Shown in pieces: positions 8,838 to 16,514 of a stretch of DNA of 64,000 bases (position 1 is its first letter; every line of letters starts with the position of its first letter). The DNA is from Phaeodactylibacter luteus (GTDB lineage: Bacteria > Bacteroidota > Bacteroidia > Chitinophagales > Saprospiraceae). The notes beneath the pieces were generated by a model. That model did not search any database. It saw only the letters and a list, made by a program, of their open reading frames with translations, and was not told the origin of the DNA. The stretch is from positions 49,077-113,076 of the forward strand of contig NZ_VOOR01000016.1 in the NCBI RefSeq assembly GCF_007993045.1. Direction: 5' to 3'. The position numbers and the translations under genes were made by a program.

Positions 8838-9866
8838 CTAAATGCACGGACCCTGAAGTGGGGGTTGCGTATAGCAAGTACCACTATCTGTAACAGGATT
8901 TCCTCTGTAGGCATAATGCTCCATTGAAAAAGAACCACAAAAACCTCTGCAATCCTCACATTGGAAAACCTCCGTAACAATTTCATTGTCGTTCTCCGCT
9001 TGATCAGAAATATTTACAACTGTTGAGGCACCACCAAGTTCCAACACACTGATGCTGCCCTCATGCCTGATAACAGACATCTCATACTGCCACCATATAC
9101 CAAAAAGTCGGCGCTGGCCTTTGGTACGGACATTTCCCGTGAGGTTTCCTGTGAAAATATTAGTACGGTGCTCTAATTCCCCCTTAACTCGCCTGCGCTT
9201 TCTTCTGCTTCCACCTTCTTTCCATTCGCTACTACAAGTATGTATGTTAGCCCTTGCATTGCTGCCAGAGCGAAAAATAGGAATACGCTGGAAAGTCTCA
9301 TTATTGAGTAGTTGGCTCTCACTTTGTGTAAAGAAAGTGTCCTCAGGGACTACTAGTGCAAAATCTCGATAAATCTTGTAAATATCTCCAGCAATTTGGA
9401 ATAGCGCTTCTTGATTAGCCATGTATTGTAGCCCTGGATCATCTACTACCTTTTCATAGGAAACTTCTCCAGAGTCGTCTATAAGCACACCTATGTTGGA
9501 ATAGGCATCTACTCCTGCAAAAACAGCTGCCTCAGATAGTTCTTTAGTAGCAGTCATAAAAGCACTCTTGGAAGATGTAAAGCCTTTCAATTCTTCCAAT
9601 ATAGGTTGTTTTGTGCCATCATTGACAATCGATGATCTAATATGATCTGCATCCGCAATTGACTCAAAAATCAGACGGCCATCTTTCAGATAAACATCCC
9701 TGCCATAAATGATTAATTTTTCATCGAAAGCCGTTACATCGAGATTTGGATGCAAAGTAGAAGCTTTTTTTGATTCCACTAAGGGCTTCCCATTGGCCTC
9801 CACAGGTAAAGCATGCTCTTCTTTATCACAGCCTGCGAAAACCAGTGTCAATAGTAGGACTACCAT
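8838..9866 (-). CDS. Lipoprotein of unknown function, first gene of the TonB/DUF4249 operon
   Basis: The 342-residue product has the signal MVVLLLTLVFAGC, with Cys13 as lipidation site, followed by an acidic linker. The body includes an Arg/Lys-rich patch (GGSRRKRRRVKG) and a C-terminal region with clustered Cys (FQCEDCRGFCGSF, then GTCYTQPPLQGPC). I do not recognise the family. The reading frame stays open upstream to 10187 and through a heptamer array, but the ATG at 9866 gives a textbook lipoprotein signal, so I place the start there. The predicted promoter at 10185-10214 leaves a leader of about 310 nt. Sharing an operon with a receptor and DUF4249 protein suggests a surface complex subunit. 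Confidence 0.7.
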   Translation of the reverse strand: MVVLLLTLVFAGCDKEEHALPVEANGKPLVESKKASTLHPNLDVTAFDEKLIIYGRDVYLKDGRLIFESIADADHIRSSIVNDGTKQPILEELKGFTSSKSAFMTATKELSEAAVFAGVDAYSNIGVLIDDSGEVSYEKVVDDPGLQYMANQEALFQIAGDIYKIYRDFALVVPEDTFFTQSESQLLNNETFQRIPIFRSGSNARANIHTCSSEWKEGGSRRKRRRVKGELEHRTNIFTGNLTGNVRTKGQRRLFGIWWQYEMSVIRHEGSISVLELGGASTVVNISDQAENDNEIVTEVFQCEDCRGFCGSFSMEHYAYRGNPVTDSGTCYTQPPLQGPCI

Positions 9867-10063
9867 TGATATAAACTTCAGATGCCTTCTTCTCAGGAGG
9901 GGCCCAATATAGAAGATCGGGAAAAAGCCAGAGCCGTTTGCCTCTGAAAGCAGGGGGCTGCCTTTCCTGTGACTAAATAGATTTGAAAATCCAGATAGGA
10001 ACTGTCCGCCTATTGAGCACTTAAAGAAACTAGCTCGGCAAACCGTTTTAAGCGCTACACTAG

Positions 10064-10139
10064 GCGTGATGCGTGATGCGTGATGCGTGATGCGTGATGC
10101 GTGATGCGTGATGCGTGATGCGTGATGCGTGATGCGTGA
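10064..10139. repeat. Heptamer tandem array (GCGTGAT), almost 11 units
   Basis: Ten perfect GCGTGAT units run from 10064 to 10133, followed by GCGTGA and a mismatch. On the transcribed minus strand the unit is ATCACGC. The array lies in the predicted 5' leader of the lipoprotein-TonB-DUF4249 operon, about 40 bases after the inferred transcription start. Slipped-strand change of copy number is likely for such an array. Confidence 0.95.
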
Positions 10140-10184
10140 GAACATAGCGTTATTTTTTAAAAGGGAAAACAATATTTTATTACA

Positions 10185-10214
10185 CAAATATAAACAATGC
10201 CGATATTAAACCAA
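10185..10214 (-). promoter_or_regulatory. Promoter of the lipoprotein/TonB/DUF4249 operon
   Basis: On the minus strand a TTG (10212-10214) is followed after 19 bases by TATATTTG (10185-10192), a close match to the Bacteroidota -33/-7 promoter. The transcript would start near 10178 and run through the heptamer array. Confidence 0.6.
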
Positions 10215-10400
10215 GACAACAGCGCTGCATTTTCAAATAAAAAACAAATGTATCCTGTTTTCAAAATAATACACTGTTCGTGCATTCAAGTAATAACTGT
10301 AACATCAATATGCGCGCGCACCAGGCCACTCAGCCCCGAAAAGCCCTTGCGCCTATCCGTGGCAGTACCATAGAGAAAATACCGCTGTGGAGAAGAAAAA

Positions 10401-10547
10401 CTAAGCATGGTCCAGGTCTTGAATGATTTGGGCCAGGGCCGAAATCGACTGACTAAGCAGCCTCCATTCTTTATCCGGCCAACAGATCACCAGTTCGTGT
10501 TCTTCAGCAGGCTGGAACTGCCGAAAACCTGCCCCTTCTCCGGGCAT
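10401..10547 (-). CDS. Doubtful 48-codon open frame
   Basis: The frame starts MPGEGAGFRQFQPAEEHELV and ends QDLDHA. Its amino acid make-up is protein-like (helical, acidic), but no family or promoter is evident, and a TGA lies in frame ten codons upstream. It could be a small gene, the remnant of a larger one, or chance. Confidence 0.15.
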   Translation of the reverse strand: MPGEGAGFRQFQPAEEHELVICWPDKEWRLLSQSISALAQIIQDLDHA

Positions 10548-10770
10548 GGGCCAGACAGGCGCCGTTAGTATTCATAGCATTTGCTCGGGTGGGCGCCTCG
10601 CTGCACACAAAAAGCCTTTTTGCTTAAACCTAAGGTGGCTTGCTCCGCTAATAAAGCCCACCATTTTGTACGCGTGTGCTTGGATTCAAATCTTTGGCTT
10701 TACCTAAATGCGGATCCACCCGAACCAGCAACCAAGACGCCTTTGCTCGGACGCTTATGCACTATACTCG

Positions 10771-11112
10771 CCGGCCTAGCGCTGCGCAGGGGTTTAAGAG
10801 CTGTTCGGATTTTACCCTTCGAGCTGCTCTTGCCAACTTTTGTCCTGCTCTTCGTTGTTTTTCGGTCATGTAGCTAGGCTATTGGATTCAAGAATGGGGC
10901 CCTTTGTCCCATTCTTGAATATAAAACGCCTCGATCAGGGCAAAATTTGGCTGCGTTCGCTCCAAAAGCAAAATCTGAACAGCTCTAAGCCCGATAGGGC
11001 CGAGCGGACAGCGAGCCCCGCAGCATAGCGGCACCTGCCACCGGGCAGGGGCAGGCCCATCACGCGAAGCAAGCTGGGCAGGCCTAAAGAAACGACAACC
11101 TGGATAGCGCCT
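10771..11112 (-). repeat. R-family dispersed repeat, copy R2, split by an insertion
   Basis: The left part (10771-10793) has GGCCTAGCGCTGCGCAGGGG. The right part (10989-11112) resumes with GCCCGATAGGGCCGAGCGG and runs to a variant of the AAACGACAATCTGG end. Compared with intact copies, only about five bases (GGCAA) are lost at the junction. The 195 bp fold-back element fills the gap. It lies about 60 bp past the 3' end of the Crp/Fnr gene. Confidence 0.85.
10794..10988. mobile_element. 195 bp fold-back (MITE-like) element inserted in repeat R2
   Basis: The ends are inverted repeats: TTAAGAGCTGTTCGGATTTT on the left, and TTAGAGCTGTTCAGATTTT when the right end is read on the other strand. The inverted similarity continues imperfectly inward. 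At the centre is a perfect 13 bp hairpin (10886-10898 with 10908-10920; arms ATTCAAGAATGGG and CCCATTCTTGAAT). The whole element can fold into one long hairpin and codes for nothing. Its ends resemble those of M-family copies A and B. Confidence 0.75.
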
Positions 11113-11173
11113 AAGGGCACTAGCAACTGGCAATGAGCAGGCCAGCCCTATCACCTTTCCACCTCTCCCTAAA

Positions 11174-11812
11174 TCAGCACACTTCAAGTGCCCCATCTCC
11201 CAGGCTGCGCACCAGCCCTTCTGCCTCGAGCTTTTTCAGGGTACGGGTGATGACTTCCCGGACAGTGCCAAGGTCTTCTGCCAGCTCCCGGTGGGTCACC
11301 TCTACGATGCGGTGCCCTGTGAGGCGGCAACGCTCCTGAAGATAGGAGAGCAAGCGTTCGTCGAGCCGGTGGAAAAGCACCTGCCCAATATTGTCTACCA
11401 AGCCAGCATAGCGCTGCTGATACTGACGGAAAAACAGCAGGTTCAGAACGGGGTAATCGCGCAGTAATTGGGGGATATCATCACTTGAGATCAGCAGCAG
11501 AGCCGTGTCCTCCTCCGCCTCTGCCACAATCTGACTAGGCTTCCCTTCCAGTACGGCACTAAAGGACATGACGCAGCTCTCTTCAGGGCGGATGTAGTAC
11601 AGCAGCAACCGCCGGTCATCCATCGTCAGGTATACCTTTACCCTGCCCGACAGCACCACCGGGACCGCACGCACATACTGCCCTACCTGCAAAAGGGTAG
11701 CCCCAGCTGGCAATTCTGCCAGCCGGCCTTCCCGCAGCAGGTGCTCTTGCAGTTCTGCAGGCAGCGCTTTCAAGCAGCGCCTTACCCAAGCCGATTTATC
11801 TGCTGATACCAT
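11174..11812 (-). CDS. Crp/Fnr family transcriptional regulator
   Basis: The 212-residue protein has an N-terminal cyclic-nucleotide-binding-like beta-roll (about 25-125, with LPAGATLLQVGQYVRAVPVVLSGRVKVYL), a long dimer helix (128-160) and a C-terminal winged helix-turn-helix (RELAEDLGTVREVITRTLKKLEAEGLV, about 178-203). The four-cysteine cluster of true Fnr is absent; the lone Cys in EESCVMSF is common in Bacteroidota members. The effector is unknown. It lies 102 bp downstream of a TonB receptor gene on the same strand and might be co-transcribed with it, though a weak hairpin separates them. Confidence 0.9.
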   Translation of the reverse strand: MVSADKSAWVRRCLKALPAELQEHLLREGRLAELPAGATLLQVGQYVRAVPVVLSGRVKVYLTMDDRRLLLYYIRPEESCVMSFSAVLEGKPSQIVAEAEEDTALLLISSDDIPQLLRDYPVLNLLFFRQYQQRYAGLVDNIGQVLFHRLDERLLSYLQERCRLTGHRIVEVTHRELAEDLGTVREVITRTLKKLEAEGLVRSLGDGALEVC

Positions 11813-11870
11813 TTTTTGCCCGCAAGATAAAATAGTCGGCGCTGATAAAGTAGGCCCAGCACAAAGTTTT

Positions 11871-11898
11871 GCCCCCTTCCGAAAAACCAGAAAGGGGC
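11871..11898 (-). terminator. Weak hairpin after the TonB receptor gene
   Basis: GCCCC and GGGGC arms with additional T:A pairs flank a loop with an A-run. The stem is short and imperfect and has no good T-tract, so read-through into the Crp/Fnr gene is possible. Confidence 0.3.
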
Positions 11899-11914
11899 TT
11901 TGCTGCTCAGCGGT

Positions 11915-14332
11915 TTATATCTCTATCATCAGCCCGATGCTCGGCAGCACTGTGCCGGTGCCTGTATTGATGGTTTTGAGCAGGAACCGCTGTTGGTTCA
12001 CAGGGGCATCCGGATTGGCGATCACGCCATCTCCTACCGGCTGCCCATCCTCATCTAGAGGACGGTCGAGGATGAGCTGATCTTGGCCGACCGCGTTGCC
12101 GGTTACATTTTCTACATCAAGGAAGATATTTAGGCTCCACTTGTCAAAGAACCACTTCTTGTCCACCCGGATATCAATGGTGCTGCTCAGGTCCTGACGG
12201 CGGGTGTTCAGGAGGTTGTAATTCGGTATGCCGCGCCCGTTGGCCTGCCAGTTGAGGACCAGGGAGGAGGCATCGGAGAAGGGCGTAAAAGGCAGCCCGG
12301 ATTGAAACCGCCAGTTGACGCCCACTTCCCAGTTTTTCCCAAAGCGCTTGCCAATGACCAGGTTCGCAATGTGGCGGGCATCCCAAGAGGAAGGCACGAA
12401 ATTGCCGTTCTTGTCCTGAAATTCGCTCCAGCCCAATGTGTAAGAAGCTATGCCGTAGAAGCCTTTGTAAAGCCGCTGCTGGAACAAGAACTCCAGCCCA
12501 TAGCTGCGCCCGTCCGAGCGGGGCACCACCGGCTCGTTGCCAATCACGCCAAAGTCTCCGCCAAGGTTGGCCAGCGTAAGGCTGTCGCGCAGCAGGAATG
12601 GGTAGTCCCGGTAATATTTGTAGTACCCTTCGATGCTGATTTTGGAACTGCTGGCGGTGTTGAACTCAAAACCTGCCACGACGTGGTCGTTCCGCAAATA
12701 GCGGATACCGTTCTCCCGGTTTACCAGCACGCCATCTTCCTGATAGCCCATGACGGTATAAGGAGGCAGCTGGTAATAAATGCCTGTGTTCATATTAAAG
12801 CTCAGCCGCTCCCCGAGGGCGTAAGACAAGGAAAAGCGGGGGGAAAACTGCTCTGCCAGGTTGCTCATCTCATCGCTGTAGTCATTGGCATCCATGCGGA
12901 AGCCTAGGGAGAGGGATAAGCGCTCATCAAAGAATTTGCGGCTGCCCTGCGCAAAGAGGCCATAGCGGTTGAAGCTCAGTTCGGAAGCAAAATCAATGGT
13001 CTGTGGGCCGGCCGAGGTAAAAATGCGGTTGAAAGTGCTGTTGTTGTACTTCACCATCTGATAGCCCGCTCCGTAGTTCAATTTGAAGTTGCCCAGCCTC
13101 AGATCATGCTCTACCCTGAATTTATTCTCGATCTCCTGCGACTTATAGTCCAAGACCAGGTTGTCCGGGCTGCTGTCGTCGTTATTTAAGTATTTGATGC
13201 TCTCGTTGTTGAGCATATTGCGGCTCACCACAAAAGTCCAATAGCCATTGTCTGCATAGCGTTTGTACACCAAGCCGTTGGTATAGTTCCACTGAGGGGT
13301 GACAGGCAGCTGATTGAGCAGGAACTGCTGTTCTTCCGTTTCGTTAGCATCTAGGTTGAGGTCGAATTGATCGATAGCACCCAGCCCGATAAATGTGAGC
13401 TCGTTCTTATTGTCGATTTTGTATTTGACCTTTGCCTGGAAATCGTTGTAAGTAGGCAGGAAAGGCAGCCCGATGACATCGAACAAAAACTGCAAGTAGC
13501 TGCGGCGGGCAGAAGCCAGATAAGTCACCTTTTCGCCAATCGGCCCCTCTAGGGTCACGCCGATATCCGTTGCGCTGAGCATAAAAGTACCGCCCATGCG
13601 GTCGTCCCGGCCATCTCGCTGCTGAAACTCCAGCACAGAGCTGAGGGCATTGCCCCGGTTGGCGGGAAAGGCCCCGCTGTAGAAGTCTACCTCTCTGATA
13701 AAGTTGACGTTGATCAGCCCTACCGGGCCACCGGACGCCCCCTGCGTAGCAAAATGGTTGATGTTGGGCACTTCCACATCGTCCAGGTAAAAACGGTTTT
13801 CATTGGGCGCGCCCCCACGGATGATGAGGTCGTTGCGGAAGCTCGCAGGCGTAGTCACCCCGGGCAGGGTCTGTACGACCCGGGAAATATCGCGGTTGCC
13901 GCCGGGGTTGCGCTGTATCTCGGCCACGCCTATGGTGCGCAAAGACACCGGGCTCTCTTCCGTTTTCTTGAACGGAGAAGCCCTTACCACAACCTCCTCC
14001 AGCTGTTGTGCCGCCTCCTCGAGCGCAAAATCCACTACAGCAGGCTTGGAGTTGGTCACCTGAATTTCATAAGCCGTCGCCTCAGTATAACCGATGTAGG
14101 TTACCCGTACATCGTACAGCCGGGGCTCCAGGCCTGTTATCTCATAGTTGCCGTCTATATCGGTTGTGGTGCCCTTGTCTGTGCCCAATACCAGAACATT
14201 GGCAAAAGAGATGGGCTCGTTATTGACTGCATCCTTCACGGCGCCCTTCACGATACCGCTTTGTGCAAAAACCGCTGTGCTAAGGCAGCTGCCTATACAG
14301 AGTAAAAAGGTAGCTAGCTTTGAAACTTTCAT
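11915..14332 (-). CDS. TonB-dependent receptor with carboxypeptidase-like regulatory domain
   Basis: The 805-residue protein has a signal peptide (ending VFAQ, residue 24), a regulatory domain (about 28-110, with GTTTDIDGNYEI), a plug (120-225, with QTLPGVTTPASFRNDLIIRGG and YLDDVEVPNINHF) and an outer-membrane barrel ending SIGLMIEI. It is transcribed divergently from a MarR-type gene 146 bp away, the usual layout when the regulator controls its neighbour. A GC hairpin (CCTCCC/GGGAGG, 14346-14368) lies just before the start codon, within the leader. The ligand cannot be told from the sequence. Confidence 0.93.
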   Translation of the reverse strand: MKVSKLATFLLCIGSCLSTAVFAQSGIVKGAVKDAVNNEPISFANVLVLGTDKGTTTDIDGNYEITGLEPRLYDVRVTYIGYTEATAYEIQVTNSKPAVVDFALEEAAQQLEEVVVRASPFKKTEESPVSLRTIGVAEIQRNPGGNRDISRVVQTLPGVTTPASFRNDLIIRGGAPNENRFYLDDVEVPNINHFATQGASGGPVGLINVNFIREVDFYSGAFPANRGNALSSVLEFQQRDGRDDRMGGTFMLSATDIGVTLEGPIGEKVTYLASARRSYLQFLFDVIGLPFLPTYNDFQAKVKYKIDNKNELTFIGLGAIDQFDLNLDANETEEQQFLLNQLPVTPQWNYTNGLVYKRYADNGYWTFVVSRNMLNNESIKYLNNDDSSPDNLVLDYKSQEIENKFRVEHDLRLGNFKLNYGAGYQMVKYNNSTFNRIFTSAGPQTIDFASELSFNRYGLFAQGSRKFFDERLSLSLGFRMDANDYSDEMSNLAEQFSPRFSLSYALGERLSFNMNTGIYYQLPPYTVMGYQEDGVLVNRENGIRYLRNDHVVAGFEFNTASSSKISIEGYYKYYRDYPFLLRDSLTLANLGGDFGVIGNEPVVPRSDGRSYGLEFLFQQRLYKGFYGIASYTLGWSEFQDKNGNFVPSSWDARHIANLVIGKRFGKNWEVGVNWRFQSGLPFTPFSDASSLVLNWQANGRGIPNYNLLNTRRQDLSSTIDIRVDKKWFFDKWSLNIFLDVENVTGNAVGQDQLILDRPLDEDGQPVGDGVIANPDAPVNQQRFLLKTINTGTGTVLPSIGLMIEI

Positions 14333-14478
14333 GTGCTTTTTTTGTCCTCCCCCCTGTGGAAAGGGAGGGGCTTACCAATAAATCAACCCGGAGAACGCTC
14401 CCCATAACGTTGCCAGAACATAAACGGCAAAAAAGGGTTTATGCCATATCATACTTTTTTAGTGCAAAATAAAACCAA

Positions 14479-15099
14479 ATGCAAAAAGAGCAGATTTTGC
14501 AGGTCCTAGACTGGCTGGAAGCCTACGGCCCGGAGGAAGGGGAGCAGCTCTCGCCAAAAGCCTTTGGGCTGTGGCTGCAGCGCCAAACTGGGGAGGGCGC
14601 CAACAGCAGCCCGGAAAGCAATATCGACGGCTTGATCTCGATGCACTTAGGCTTCATGGCCAACTATGCAGCATTCTATGGGCGCCGGGTCTTCAAAGGG
14701 TCTGAGCTCTACTCTTTCACCGATTGGGCCTTCCTCGCTACGCTCAGCCAAGCAGGGGCCATGACCAAATCTGCGCTCATACAGGCCAATATCCTAGAGA
14801 AAAGCACCGGCACAGAGGTCATCAAACGGCTCCACCGGCAGCAGTTCATCCGGGAAGAGCCCAACCCGGAAGACCGTAGGGCCCGCTTAGTCCTCCTTTC
14901 GGAAAAAGGCAGGGCTGTGCTGCAGGAAGCCAACGAACGGGTTTTCCCTTTGGGGAAAATCATCACTGGCACGCTCTCTGAAAAAGAAAAGCAATCGCTG
15001 CTCAGGATACTGCAGAAATTGCACGCCTTCCACGCCCCTTTGTTCAAAGCCAAGGATGATGAAAAATTCTGGGAGCTGTTCAGGCAAAACCTGCCCTGA
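14479..15099 (+). CDS. MarR family winged-helix regulator
   Basis: The 206-residue protein is somewhat longer than usual. It has an N-terminal helical part (1-60), then the winged-helix core: FTDWAFLATLSQAGAMTKSALI (about 80-101) and the recognition region STGTEVIKRLHRQQFIREEP. The wing contains EDRRARLVLLSEKGR. MarR proteins usually repress a divergent gene and are released by small molecules. Here the divergent neighbour is a TonB receptor, a plausible target. An A/T-rich stretch with TACTTTTT directly precedes the ATG as a possible promoter. The family is firm and the target inferred. Confidence 0.88.
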   Translation: MQKEQILQVLDWLEAYGPEEGEQLSPKAFGLWLQRQTGEGANSSPESNIDGLISMHLGFMANYAAFYGRRVFKGSELYSFTDWAFLATLSQAGAMTKSALIQANILEKSTGTEVIKRLHRQQFIREEPNPEDRRARLVLLSEKGRAVLQEANERVFPLGKIITGTLSEKEKQSLLRILQKLHAFHAPLFKAKDDEKFWELFRQNLP

Positions 15100-15226
15100 G
15101 CGCCCCCGCCAAAAAAAATGAACTTTTTTAATCCGCCCTTCCACCTCCTTACGTAACTGTAACCGATTAAAACGTTAAACAGGGGCCCTGTACTGCTCTG
15201 ACAAATAAACACAACACACAAAAACC

Positions 15227-15322
15227 GAAATAGCCGGTGGCCACTAACGCACAAAGTTGAGCAGATTTCCAGGAAAGCCTCTTACACACAAGATGTTCCT
15301 TATTAGTGCCCCCGGCTATTTC
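15227..15322. repeat. Inverted repeat of about 20 bp arms upstream of glycerate kinase
   Basis: GAAATAGCCGGTGGCCACTAA (15227-15247, one base over a 20-mer) pairs with TTAGTGCCCCCGGCTATTTC (15303-15322) with one gap and one mismatch, separated by 55 bases. It may be a small mobile inverted-repeat element or a structure in the leader of the kinase gene. No second copy was seen in this window. Confidence 0.5.
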
Positions 15323-15386
15323 ATTTCCCCTCCCTTCCTTTTTCCCTTATCTTGCGCCGGCATTACCCTACAACCTCCGGTTGCCT

Positions 15387-16514
15387 ATGAGAATATTGGT
15401 CGCATGTGATTCCTTTAAAGATGCTTTGCCAGCGGCAGCAGTCTGCGAGGCCATTGGCCGTGGGCTTCAGGAAGCGCTCCCTGCAGCGGCAGTCTCCCTG
15501 CTCCCGCTCGCCGATGGCGGAGAAGGGACAACCGAAGTGCTCGCTGCACATGCAAAAGCCACTTGGGCAAGAGCCCAGGTTTCCGGCCCGCTCGGCCGGC
15601 CTGTTCAGGCGGCCTATGCACGCTCGGCCGACCGGCAGACCGCTTTCCTCGAAATGGCTGCCGCCTCAGGCCTTCAGCTGCTAAAGCCCGAAGAGCGCAA
15701 CCCCCTCCTCACCTCCACTTTTGGCACGGGCCAGATCATTCAACAGGTTTTGCAGGCAGGCGCCAAAAAGATTGTCCTAGGCTTAGGGGGCAGTGCCACC
15801 AACGACGGGGGCATAGGCATGGCTGCAGCCCTGGGCTACCGATTCCTCGACGCTTCCGGGCACGAAGTGCCCCCCAATGGGGGCAACCTCATCCGTATAC
15901 AGGAAATCGACAGCAGCGGGGTGCCTGCTTCCCTCCACAATGCAGCTTTTACGGCCCTTTGTGATGTAGATAACCCCCTGACCGGCCCAAGGGGGGCAAC
16001 ACAGGTCTATGGGCCACAAAAGGGGGCCTCCCCTGTACAGATAGCCCTGTTAGAAGACGGGATGGCGAACCTCGCGGCCGTCCTTCGTCAAACCTTCGGC
16101 AAGGACGTCAGCCATCTGCCCGGCAGCGGAGCTGCTGGCGGCATGGGCGCAGCCTGCATGACTTTCCTCAATGGAGAGCTGAAACCAGGTATTCAAGCCA
16201 TTATGGAACTGACCGGTTTTGAGCAGCAGCTAAAAAGCGTGGACCTGCTGATCACAGGGGAAGGGAAAATAGACGAACAGACCCTGCAGGGAAAGCTCAT
16301 CTCGGGCCTTTGTGGAAAGGCACAAGCCGCTGGCGTGCCAGTGATTGCTGTATGCGGTGCGCTTTTGGCTACAGCCAAATCCATACAGGACATTGGCCTG
16401 AAGGCTGCTTTTTCCATCCAAAACCGGCCACTGAGCCTCGAAGAAGCGCTAGCAGAAACCGCAGACCGACTGCAAGCCACTGCCTTCAATATCGGCCGGC
16501 TACTGCAGCAATAA
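15387..16514 (+). CDS. Glycerate kinase (GK-II family)
   Basis: The 375-residue enzyme phosphorylates D-glycerate with ATP, giving 2- or 3-phosphoglycerate; the position cannot be told here. It has the start RILVACDSFKDALPA, the LPLADGGEGTTEVL motif (about 42-55), GLGGSATNDGGIGMAAALG and LLITGEGKIDEQTLQGK, all family signatures. Length is normal for the family (about 380). The ATG at 15387 is used because the conserved N-terminus starts exactly there. Its last 15 bases overlap the last bases of the convergent PKD-protein gene. Confidence 0.93.
   Translation: MRILVACDSFKDALPAAAVCEAIGRGLQEALPAAAVSLLPLADGGEGTTEVLAAHAKATWARAQVSGPLGRPVQAAYARSADRQTAFLEMAAASGLQLLKPEERNPLLTSTFGTGQIIQQVLQAGAKKIVLGLGGSATNDGGIGMAAALGYRFLDASGHEVPPNGGNLIRIQEIDSSGVPASLHNAAFTALCDVDNPLTGPRGATQVYGPQKGASPVQIALLEDGMANLAAVLRQTFGKDVSHLPGSGAAGGMGAACMTFLNGELKPGIQAIMELTGFEQQLKSVDLLITGEGKIDEQTLQGKLISGLCGKAQAAGVPVIAVCGALLATAKSIQDIGLKAAFSIQNRPLSLEEALAETADRLQATAFNIGRLLQQ

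Larger units (their letters stand above)
9867..11173. other. 1.3 kb gene-poor region with heptamer array, promoter and nested repeats
   Basis: No confident gene is present. From left to right it holds the leader of the lipoprotein operon, the heptamer array, a promoter, an AT-rich stretch, a doubtful 48-codon frame, and an R-family repeat interrupted by a fold-back element. The part from about 10570 to 10770 shows nothing recognisable. Confidence 0.6.

Noticed and set aside
10064..10139. Heptamer array as a CRISPR array
   Set aside because: The units are 7 bp, contiguous and without spacers, and no cas genes are present.
8838..10187. Long version of the operon lipoprotein, starting before the heptamer array
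   Set aside because: The ATG at 10187 lies at or before the predicted transcription start, the array would encode ITHHASR repeats, and a normal lipoprotein signal starts at 9866. Kept only as a possible phase-variable form.
10794..10988. Fold-back element as a decayed insertion sequence with transposase
   Set aside because: At 195 bp it is far too short and has no reading frame with transposase features.
12302..12907. 201-codon plus-strand frame
   Set aside because: It is a shadow of the TonB receptor gene on the other strand.
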